Source: GCA-003244245 sp036266995 | GTDB taxonomy: Bacteria; Actinomycetota; Actinomycetes; Mycobacteriales; Pseudonocardiaceae | Direction: 5' to 3' | NCBI GenBank assembly: GCA_036266995.1 | Contig: DATAWX010000010.1 | Span: 1 to 11,242, forward strand | DNA: 11,242 nt | Part shown: in pieces, positions 1-5,451 of the stretch | How positions within the stretch are numbered: position 1 is the stretch's first letter | Layout: the number at the start of each line of letters is the position of its first letter | The notes under the pieces: generated by a model | The model's database searches: none | What the model was told of the DNA's origin: nothing | The model's input: the letters and a program-made list of their open reading frames with translations, nothing else | Position numbers and translations under genes: made by a program

Positions 1-241
1 CCCGCTACTGGGTCACCGAAGACGGCCTGGTGGTGCTGGCCAGCGAAGTTGGCGTGCTGGACATCGACCCCACCACGGTGGTGCGCAAGGGGCGCCTCGA
101 GCCGGGCCGGATGTTCCTCGCCGACACCGCGGCCGGCCGGATCGTCGGCGACGACGAGATCAAAGGCCGGCTCGCCGCTGAGCATCCCTATGCCGACTGG
201 GTGGCCCAGGGTCTGACCCGGTTGGCGGAGCTGCTCAGGCG
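1..241 (+). pseudogene. gltB: gltB internal fragment (glutamate synthase large subunit), truncated at both visible limits
   Basis: The frame starting at base 3 is open from the window edge and reads like the end of the class-II glutamine amidotransferase domain of glutamate synthase (GOGAT). It carries the conserved series ASEVGVLDIDPTTV, KGRLEPGRMF, DTAAGRIVGDDEIK and then HPYADWVAQGL. In an intact protein this is roughly residues 330-430 of about 1500, so more than a thousand residues should follow. Here homology stops near base 240, after RLAELL, and the frame runs into nonsense ending at a stop at 309-311. The sequence that follows belongs to another gene in another frame. GOGAT normally makes glutamate from glutamine and 2-oxoglutarate; this copy cannot. 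Whether the 5' part outside the window is intact, and whether a full gltB exists elsewhere, cannot be seen. Confidence 0.85.
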
Positions 242-603
242 GACCCGGCGCTGCAGCCGCTGGTCTGCCCCGATGAGACCGGCCCGGCGCAGCAGTTGGC
301 CAACCGACTGAAGGCCGGATTCCGCCAATTGCTCGCGCAGCGAGGCGTCGACCTAGCCTACGGACGGACCCTTCCTCGCCGTCTGCGGGCCGCGGGGCTC
401 GTCGACGTCGCGGCCGATGCATACTTCCCGATCACCGGAGCCGCCTGCGCCAAGCTGGAGTGGGCCACTGTCGAGCAGGTCCGGGCTCGGCTCGTCGCCA
501 GCGGGATCGCGAGCATCTCGCCAACGTGGCCCGCGGAGGGCTACCAGACCTCGCCACCTCACCAATGATCACCGCTTGGGGGCGCAGTCCGTCGGACACC
601 TGA
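242..603 (+). pseudogene. C-terminal fragment of a class I SAM-dependent methyltransferase, frameshifted
   Basis: From base 242 the second frame reads DPALQPLVCPDETGPAQQL, then GVDLAYGRTLPRRLRAAGL, then AYFPITGAACAKLE and VEQVRARLVASGIA. This is the typical tail of actinobacterial UbiE-like class I methyltransferases. At about base 509 the frame changes: the first frame then gives EHLANVARGG, DLATSPMITAWGR and a natural TGA stop at 601-603, which is the expected C-terminus of the same family. A few residues of the usual linker (an EEI-type segment) are missing at the shift, so a small deletion caused it. The N-terminal Rossmann fold with the SAM-binding glycine motif is absent because the gltB piece is joined directly upstream. 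The gene is therefore dead. Substrate cannot be inferred. Confidence 0.8.
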
Positions 604-720
604 TCCGATAGCCGATCGGCCATGGGAACCGTTGCGCGCGCCGTCTACACCGGCGACGCGGGCGAACTCGTGACCATTTCGCGGGCTGCGGCGTTGGACG
701 TAGTCTGCCCAAGTACCCCG

Positions 721-740
721 TGTGGGGTTCCAGAAGTCGG
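721..740 (+). repeat. Left terminal inverted repeat of the IS
   Basis: The core GGGTTCCAGAAGTCGG at 725-740 is exactly matched by CCGACTTCTGGAACCC at 1890-1905. Three of the four outer bases (TGT) also match, giving 19/20. Confidence 0.85.
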
Positions 741-754
741 AGTGCACCTCCGAC
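736..754 (+). other. Perfect 7-bp hairpin at the left end of the IS
   Basis: GTCGGAG (736-742) and CTCCGAC (748-754) flank a TGCAC loop. The hairpin overlaps the inner end of the left terminal repeat and lies upstream of the transposase start. There is no T-tract. In some IS elements such a fold blocks translation of transposase from transcripts entering from outside; here that role is only a guess. Confidence 0.45.
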
Positions 755-800
755 CTGCCGTGACTGGGGTGCTCTGCCTGGGAAGGCATGATCGTGAGCC

Positions 801-1868
801 GTGTCGTTGCGGCTGCTCTATCTGATCTTCGTCCGGTTACTCGGCTGGTTGGTATTGCTCGGTCGCTCGTCGGCGTCCAAGGATGCCGAACTGCTTGTCC
901 TGCGCCACGAGGTCGCCGTGTTGCGCAGAGCTAATCCGAAGCCTCGCCTGGATTGGGCGGATCGAGCGGTGTTCGCCGCGTTGCTCCGATGGCTGCCCAA
1001 GACGCCGCGTGAGTGCCGGTTGGTCACGCCGGGCACGATCCTGCGCTGGCATCGCTGCCTGGTGGCGAAGAAGTGGACCTACCCGCACCGGCTCGGGCGT
1101 CCACCCGTCGATGAGGTCATCACGCTGCTGATCGAGCGGATGGCCAGGGAGAACCTGACCTGGGGATACAAGAGGATCCAGGGTGAGTTACTCAAACTGG
1201 GCCACCGCGTGGGGGCATCAACTGTCCGGCGTGTCCTTGCGCGCCTGCGGATACCTCCGGCGCCGATCCGGCACACCGACACAACCTGGCGGCGGTTCCT
1301 GCGCACGCAGGCCTCGACGATGCTGGCCCGCGACTTCTTCCCTGTGGACTGCGCGGTGACGCTGAAGCGGATCTACGTGTTCTTCGTGCTGGAGGTCGGC
1401 AGTCGTGATGTGCACATCCTCGGCACGACCACGAACCCGGACGGGCCGTGGACCACTCAGCAGGCCCGGAATCTGGTGCTGGACCTCGGTGATCGCGCCG
1501 ACCAGTTCCGGTTCCTCATTCGTGACAGGGCCGGCCAGTTCACAGTGTCCTTCGATGCCGTCCTGGCCGACGTGGACATCGACGTTGTGAAGATCCCTCC
1601 GCGCTGTCCAAGGGCGAACTGTTTCGCCGAGCGATTTGTACTCACGGTCAGAACTGAGCTCACCGACCGGATACTGATCTTCAGCGAGCGACACTTGCAG
1701 ACTGTGCTGGCTGAGTACGTCCGGTATTACAACGGTCGCAGGCCTCACCGTTCCCGGCAGCTCCGTCCTCCACGCCCGGATCATCCCGTCGCCGATCTCA
1801 ATCACAGGCGAGTCGCACGTCGACTGATCCTTGGTGGTCTGATCAACGACTACGAGCGTGCAGCATGA
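801..1868 (+). CDS. Integrase-core (rve) DDE transposase
   Basis: This 355-residue protein moves the surrounding IS element by DNA strand transfer. The N-terminal part (about 20-160) is a DNA-binding helical region with KDAELLVLRHEVAVL, a phrase typical of this transposase group, followed by an HTH-like stretch with GYKRIQGELLKLGHRV. The catalytic rve core spans about 175-335: Asp183 in FFPVDCAV, Asp242 in LIRDRAGQF and Glu277 in CFAERFV, giving DD(34)E spacing. It ends with YVRYYNGRRPHRSRQLRPP, also characteristic. All three catalytic acids are present and there is no frameshift, so it may still be active. The GTG at 801 is the first possible in-frame start (an in-frame TGA lies at 789-791). 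The purine-rich GGAAGG at 781-786 is a distant ribosome-binding site (14 nt), implying weak translation. Family assignment within IS3/IS481-like groups is uncertain. Confidence 0.88.
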   Translation: MSLRLLYLIFVRLLGWLVLLGRSSASKDAELLVLRHEVAVLRRANPKPRLDWADRAVFAALLRWLPKTPRECRLVTPGTILRWHRCLVAKKWTYPHRLGRPPVDEVITLLIERMARENLTWGYKRIQGELLKLGHRVGASTVRRVLARLRIPPAPIRHTDTTWRRFLRTQASTMLARDFFPVDCAVTLKRIYVFFVLEVGSRDVHILGTTTNPDGPWTTQQARNLVLDLGDRADQFRFLIRDRAGQFTVSFDAVLADVDIDVVKIPPRCPRANCFAERFVLTVRTELTDRILIFSERHLQTVLAEYVRYYNGRRPHRSRQLRPPRPDHPVADLNHRRVARRLILGGLINDYERAA

Positions 1869-1889
1869 ATCCACAGCTCACGGCCGTGG

Positions 1890-1909
1890 CCGACTTCTGG
1901 AACCCGACA
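1890..1909 (-). repeat. Right terminal inverted repeat of the IS
   Basis: This is the reverse complement of the left repeat with one mismatch, ending in ACA at 1907-1909. It begins 21 bp after the transposase stop codon. Confidence 0.85.
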
Positions 1910-2259
1910 GGTCCTTCGTCTCAACCAGCCTTCTCCTGTTGCCAACGCGGCTGTTGTCGAGGCGACGAAGGGTCCCGGTTGGAGTGAAAAGCCGTTCGCA
2001 ACCCTTCTCGCCCATGACCGTCTCTGCGCTGGCTAGGACCTGGTCAGGTTGGTGCAGGAGGCACCGCCAGCCCATCGGGGGCCGATCGGTGGTCAGGATC
2101 CGACTATAAAGCGTCGCTGTTAGCCTGGTTGACCAGCCGCGGATTGAGAATCGTAGGTGATCGACCGAGATTGAGCCGAAGGCGACGCTTGGGGGATATC
2201 GTATCGTTCCGGAAGCGTGTTTAGGGAATACCAAAGCTGCGTGGGAAGGAATATCAGCA
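1910..2259. other. Unassigned 350-bp stretch between the IS and the dksA-like gene
   Basis: I recognise no gene here. A minus-strand frame of 118 codons (1878-2234) runs through the IS end and has no family resemblance. A plus-strand frame reads LNQPSPVANAAVVEATKGPG and is stopped at a TAG near 2033. An 8-bp inverted repeat, CCTTCGTC (1913-1920) and GACGAAGG (1964-1971), and a small hairpin GGTGC/GCACC near 2055-2075 are present. The part after 2100 is visibly less GC-rich. Most likely this is intergenic sequence or decayed gene remains. Confidence 0.4.
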
Positions 2260-2670
2260 TCATGGTCGTTCCCGGGCGCGTGACCTGGTGACCTTGTTCG
2301 CGCAGGTGATGCAGGTCCTGGTCGCTGGGCGGGCGGTAAGCCGGTCCGTGGAGATCGGACCTCCGCAGCGCTCGCATACCCGGTACTGACCGGTCAGTAT
2401 CCGCTTGGCAGCTCGGTCGAGGTCCTCGAGGTCGACACGTGCGCGCCTCAGCATGGCCTGAACCTGGGCCCGTTCGAACGCGACCGTGGCGCCCTCCGGA
2501 TCGTGCTCGTCATCGTTGATGGTCAGGGCTGACGCTTCAACGATGTCATCCCACTGGCGCATCAACGAGTCGATCAGTCGCACCGTACGAACACGTTCCT
2601 CGCCGATCAGCTCTTCTGCGGCCCGCCGCTGCGCTGGTGAGAGTCTGGCAGGCTCGGTGGGATCATTCAT
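2260..2670 (-). CDS. TraR/DksA-type C4 zinc-finger protein
   Basis: This small cytoplasmic protein (136 residues from the ATG at 2670) belongs to the TraR/DksA family, whose members bind in the secondary channel of RNA polymerase and alter promoter response, in DksA's case with ppGpp. Visible features are an N-terminal helical region (about 10-50), the DDEHDPEGATVAFERAQ segment (53-69) typical of actinobacterial members and sitting where DksA has its acidic coiled-coil tip, and a C-terminal zinc finger with Cys99, Cys102, Cys120 and Cys123 (C-x2-C-x17-C-x2-C). All four cysteines are present. A GTG at 2682 would add MGHV; the ATG is preferred because GTGGGG lies 6 nt upstream of it and nothing suitable precedes the GTG. 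It is oriented like the molybdo-enzyme behind it but separated by about 280 bp, so it is probably transcribed on its own. Its target genes are unknown. Confidence 0.85.
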   Translation of the reverse strand: MNDPTEPARLSPAQRRAAEELIGEERVRTVRLIDSLMRQWDDIVEASALTINDDEHDPEGATVAFERAQVQAMLRRARVDLEDLDRAAKRILTGQYRVCERCGGPISTDRLTARPATRTCITCANKVTRSRARERP

Positions 2671-2764
2671 GACGTGCCCCACTCAACGCGCTGGGTACCC
2701 ATTCCGGCAATCAATCGTTCTGACCCCGCCTGGCAAGGGGCGCCGTTGCGTTGGCGGATCACCT

Positions 2765-2784
2765 GATTGGGTACAATCGTACGA
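2765..2784. promoter_or_regulatory. Small palindromes upstream of the dksA-like gene
   Basis: GATTG-GGTA-CAATC (2765-2778) is a 5-bp inverted repeat that runs into the 8-bp perfect palindrome TCGTACGA (2777-2784). It lies about 100 bp upstream of the dksA-like start. The plus strand also reads TACAAT (2772-2777), -10-like but without a well-spaced -35. An operator is possible; the call rests only on symmetry. Confidence 0.25.
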
Positions 2785-2952
2785 GCGAGGAACCCGAGCA
2801 AACGAAAGCCCTCGTGGACTGTGCGGCTGGGGCCGGACCGTGTTTCGCCGCTATGTCCTCACCTGCCGAGAAGCGTGCGTTTAGTTGATCTTGTAGGGCT
2901 GGGGACATGCGCCTTCTCCTGCGCAGTTACGCTTCGTTGATCACGCTGGGGA

Positions 2953-5115
2953 TCAGTTGGTCTGGTTCAGTTTGGTCAGCTCGACGAGGTTGTCGGAGTA
3001 CACCCCGGCATTGCCCAGTGTGCTGTGCTGATCCAGTGTGATCGAGTTGACTGAGCTCAGGCCCGGGCTGGAACTGGCCCAGTACCCGACGTTGGCCATG
3101 ACCAGGCCGGGTATCAGAGCGTCGTCGAGCTGTGCGGGGCCCTGGAATGTGCCGCGGTCGTTGAATACCTGGACCAGGTCGCCGGTGACGATGCCGCGCT
3201 TGGCCGCGTCGTCGGGGTGTAGGAAGACGCGCTGCTCTCCTTGGACGCGCTGCTTGTCTTGTGCGTTGCCGTACTGGCTGTTGAGAAAAGCGTGCGGTTT
3301 CGGGGAGACGATGTTGAGTGGGTAGCGCTTGGCCAGCTCCGGGTTGGAGTCGGGCGACTCGAAGGGCGCCACGTAATCGGGTAGCGGGTCGATGGGCTCG
3401 CCGGGCTGCATGGCAGCGTACATCGACCGCCAGACCGGGACCACGAAGTTGCCGCCTTCAGCGAGGCTGGACTTGAACTCACACTTGCCAGACGGGGTCG
3501 GGAAGTTGCCCTCGGCGTGCGGAGCCCGGACCTCGGGGGCGCCGACATTGATCCGCAAATAGCCGTGTTCTTTGAGCTTGTCCCAGGTGATGCCTTCCAT
3601 GGCCGGAGCGTCCCAGTCGTGGAAATCGATTAACATTTCTTCGTCGGTACGGCTCCAGTAGTCGTCGTTGAAACCCATGGTCTTGGCCAGCCGCCGGAAC
3701 AGCTCCACATTGGGTACGCACTCGCCCGGCGCGGGGATCGCCGGCTGGTTGAGTGAGATGTACAGGTGTCCCCAAGTGACCATGATGTCGAGCTGTTCGG
3801 CCTGCATGGTCGCGGGCAGGATGATGTCGGCGTAGCGGGCGGTATCGGTGATGAAGTGCTCGCTGACCACGGTGAACAGGTCCTTACGCTCCAGGCCACG
3901 GACGAGTTTGGCCTGCGCCGGGCCTTGCGAGACCGGGTTGGAGTTGTAGACGAACAGTGACTTCAGCGGCGGGTCGAGCGCCAGTTCGCCGGTCAGGGCC
4001 GGACCGAGATCGAGTTCGTTGATGACCCGGGTGCCCTCGGGGATCCATTCGGGCTTGCAGATCTTGTCGAACTGGGTGGGAAATTCCCAGATGGGCATTT
4101 CAACCGTGCCACCACCAACGTGCCGCCAGGCGCCGACCAGCGCGGGCAGGCAGGTGATGGCGCGGATCGCCTGGCCGCCGCCCCTGCTGCGTTCGATCGC
4201 CACGCCTTGGCGGATCGCGGCCGGTTGGGTGGTGGCGTACTCACGTGCCAGCGTGCGGATGGTCTCGGCCGGAACACCGGTGATCTCTGCGACACGCTCG
4301 GGTGGGTACTGGGCGGCCCGCTGGGCCAGCTCGTCGTAGCCGATGGTGTAGTTGTCGACGTAGTCGACGTCCACCAGCTCCTGGGTGATGATCTCGTGGA
4401 TGAGACCCATGGCCAGCGCGCCATCGGTGCCCGGCCGGATTGGGATGTGCCAGTCGGCCTGGCGGGCGGTGCGGGTGCGTATCGGGTCGATGACGACGAC
4501 CTTCGCGCCCTTTTTCTGGGCTTCCAGCACGAAGGGCCACGCGTGCAGGTTCGTGCTGGTCATGTTCATGCCCCACACGATGATGTACTTCGAGTAGGCC
4601 ATGCTTTCGACGTCGAGCCCGCCGGTGGGACCAACAGTCATGATCCAGGCGGTCGATGAGCCGGACTCGCAGTAGGTTTTCTCCGCCACGCTAGAGCCCA
4701 GACGGTTGAAGAACGCATCACCGGAGGTGAGACCGTTGAGCACGCCCTGGTGACCTAGGTAGGCGTGCGGCATGACCGCCTGTGGACCGTACTCGTCGAT
4801 GATCTCAGTCCACCGAGCTTTGATCTCGGCGAGCGCGTCGTCCCACGAGATGCGCTCGAACTGTCCTGAGCCCTTCGGCCCGGTGCGGCGCATCGGGTAC
4901 AGCAGGCGGTCGGCCTGATAGTGGTGCGCGGGGAAGTTCTTGAGTTTGACGCACAGGCCGCCGCGCGTCATGGGGTGGTCTGGATCTCCTTGGACGTCGA
5001 CGAGTTTGCCGTCGAGGACGTGGTAGAGCATCGCGCAGGTGTCCGGGCAGTCGTGCGGGCAGGCGCCGCGAACGATTGTCAGCTCCTTGGAATCGACTTC
5101 TGGTGCAAGCGTCAT
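2953..5115 (-). CDS. DMSO-reductase-family molybdopterin (Mo/W) oxidoreductase, single-subunit, cytoplasmic
   Basis: This 720-residue protein binds a bis-pterin Mo or W cofactor and one [4Fe-4S] cluster. The cluster site is Cys19, Cys23, Cys27 and Cys55 (C-x3-C-x3-C-x27-C) in ACPHDCPDTC and GGLCVK. The pterin core follows: WDDALAEIKARW (about 91-102), Cys149 in EKTYCESGSS at the position of the metal ligand, then VVVIDPIRTRTARQADWHIP and RPGTDGALAMG for the cofactor phosphates. The molydopterin-dinucleotide-binding C-terminal domain is at about 600-715. Length fits stand-alone family members, including acetylene hydratase (about 730 residues). No Tat signal, membrane anchor or partner subunit gene is adjacent, so it should act in the cytoplasm with an unknown electron partner, or without net redox. 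The ATG at 5115 has a strong GGAGG at 5125-5129, 9 nt away. It is divergent from a MoeA fusion. The substrate cannot be read from sequence; nitrate reductase is not indicated. Confidence 0.9.
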   Translation of the reverse strand: MTLAPEVDSKELTIVRGACPHDCPDTCAMLYHVLDGKLVDVQGDPDHPMTRGGLCVKLKNFPAHHYQADRLLYPMRRTGPKGSGQFERISWDDALAEIKARWTEIIDEYGPQAVMPHAYLGHQGVLNGLTSGDAFFNRLGSSVAEKTYCESGSSTAWIMTVGPTGGLDVESMAYSKYIIVWGMNMTSTNLHAWPFVLEAQKKGAKVVVIDPIRTRTARQADWHIPIRPGTDGALAMGLIHEIITQELVDVDYVDNYTIGYDELAQRAAQYPPERVAEITGVPAETIRTLAREYATTQPAAIRQGVAIERSRGGGQAIRAITCLPALVGAWRHVGGGTVEMPIWEFPTQFDKICKPEWIPEGTRVINELDLGPALTGELALDPPLKSLFVYNSNPVSQGPAQAKLVRGLERKDLFTVVSEHFITDTARYADIILPATMQAEQLDIMVTWGHLYISLNQPAIPAPGECVPNVELFRRLAKTMGFNDDYWSRTDEEMLIDFHDWDAPAMEGITWDKLKEHGYLRINVGAPEVRAPHAEGNFPTPSGKCEFKSSLAEGGNFVVPVWRSMYAAMQPGEPIDPLPDYVAPFESPDSNPELAKRYPLNIVSPKPHAFLNSQYGNAQDKQRVQGEQRVFLHPDDAAKRGIVTGDLVQVFNDRGTFQGPAQLDDALIPGLVMANVGYWASSSPGLSSVNSITLDQHSTLGNAGVYSDNLVELTKLNQTN

Positions 5116-5195
5116 CGTGAAGCGCCTCCCCGGACGGGACGATGAAGTTGAATGGCCACATCGCCGAAGCGACGCATCAAGTGAGGCAAGAGCGA

Positions 5196-5233
5196 GTTAC
5201 TCATATGTGACACAGGAGTAACCGTCCCGCTAA
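5196..5233 (-). promoter_or_regulatory. GlnR-box-like array of 11-bp-phased GTNAC motifs upstream of the molybdo-enzyme
   Basis: On the plus strand GTTAC (5196-5200), GTGAC (5207-5211) and GTAAC (5218-5222) are separated by exactly 6 bp, followed 6 bp later by a poorer GCTAA (5229-5233). Read toward the minus-strand gene this gives TTAGC-n6-GTTAC-n6-GTCAC-n6-GTAAC, close to the actinobacterial GlnR consensus gTnAC-n6-GaAAC in its gene-proximal half. The array lies 81-118 bp upstream of the start at 5115, the same placement as the array before glnA. OmpR-family relatives such as PhoP and MtrA also use 11-bp repeats, so the binding protein is inferred. GTTACTC and GAGTAAC also form a 7-bp inverted repeat. 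Confidence 0.5.
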
Positions 5234-5258
5234 TTCACGGGTGTCAAGTCTCGGCCGG

Positions 5259-5276
5259 TTTCCGCAAGAGCGGAAA
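5259..5276. promoter_or_regulatory. 18-bp palindrome TTTCCGC-AAGA-GCGGAAA in the divergent intergenic region
   Basis: The two 7-bp arms (5259-5265 and 5270-5276) are perfectly complementary around a 4-nt centre. It lies between the molybdo-enzyme start (5115) and the moeA start (5452), about 144 and 176 bp from them. As DNA it looks like a dimeric repressor operator; as RNA it would form a tight stem-loop in a moeA leader. No regulator gene that would obviously bind it is adjacent. Confidence 0.45.
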
Positions 5277-5401
5277 ATACCGTGAAGAGTCTCCGATGTT
5301 GAACATTGTTTGCGGCCATGAATCCGCAGATGGGAGTTTGTCGCCAGGTCCGGCGATGGGAACCTGCCGATGTTGCCATCAGCGCTTAGCGTGGCAAGAG
5401 T

Positions 5402-5421
5402 GATCGAAGCGCGATCTTTTT
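5402..5421 (+). terminator. Hairpin followed by five T, in the moeA leader
   Basis: GATCG (5402-5406) and CGATC (5412-5416) pair around AAGCG and are followed by TTTTT (5417-5421). It resembles a short intrinsic terminator, 30 nt before the moeA start codon. The stem is only 5 bp, weak for a high-GC organism. Further small stems upstream (TGCGG/CCGCA near 5311-5328; TCGCC/GGCGA at 5341-5356) mean a structured, possibly attenuating leader is conceivable. Confidence 0.25.
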
Positions 5422-5439
5422 GACACTTTCGTGGCATTT

Positions 5440-5444
5440 GGAGG
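5440..5444 (+). promoter_or_regulatory. Ribosome binding site that fixes the moeA start at 5452
   Basis: GGAGG lies 7 nt before the GTG at 5452. The upstream in-frame GTG at 5431 has no such site and would place GGAGG inside the coding sequence, so 5452 is chosen. Confidence 0.8.
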
Positions 5445-5451
5445 TACTTCT

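Larger units (their letters stand above)
721..1909 (+). mobile_element. Complete insertion sequence, 1189 bp, single-ORF DD(34)E type
   Basis: A single transposase gene (801-1868) is flanked by inverted repeats: the left 20 bp (721-740) and the reverse complement of the right 20 bp (1890-1909) agree at 19 of 20 positions, the difference being the fourth base. The element begins TGT and ends ACA, as many IS elements do. The right end lies only 41 bp beyond the transposase stop; the left end is 80 bp before its start. No convincing target-site duplication is visible: the left flank ends TACCCCG and the right flank begins GGTCCTT. That suggests an old insertion, recombination between copies, or a slightly misplaced end. 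The rve-core transposase relates the element to the IS3/IS481 assemblage; the exact ISfinder family was not checked. Confidence 0.8.

Noticed and set aside
1218..1874. Minus-strand frame of 218 codons across the transposase
   Set aside because: It is antisense to an intact DDE transposase and has no recognisable domain.
2751..2887. Short plus-strand frame beginning at TTG and ending AMSSPAEKRAFS
   Set aside because: No ATG/GTG start, third-position GC of only about 58% over the part counted, no homology and a poor promoter; treated as chance.
5431..5451. Extended moeA start at GTG 5431
   Set aside because: The clear GGAGG at 5440-5444 would be inside the gene, and it is perfectly placed for the GTG at 5452.
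5116..5451. Moco riboswitch
   Set aside because: The context is suggestive, but I could not match the conserved motif by eye; left as a test rather than a feature.
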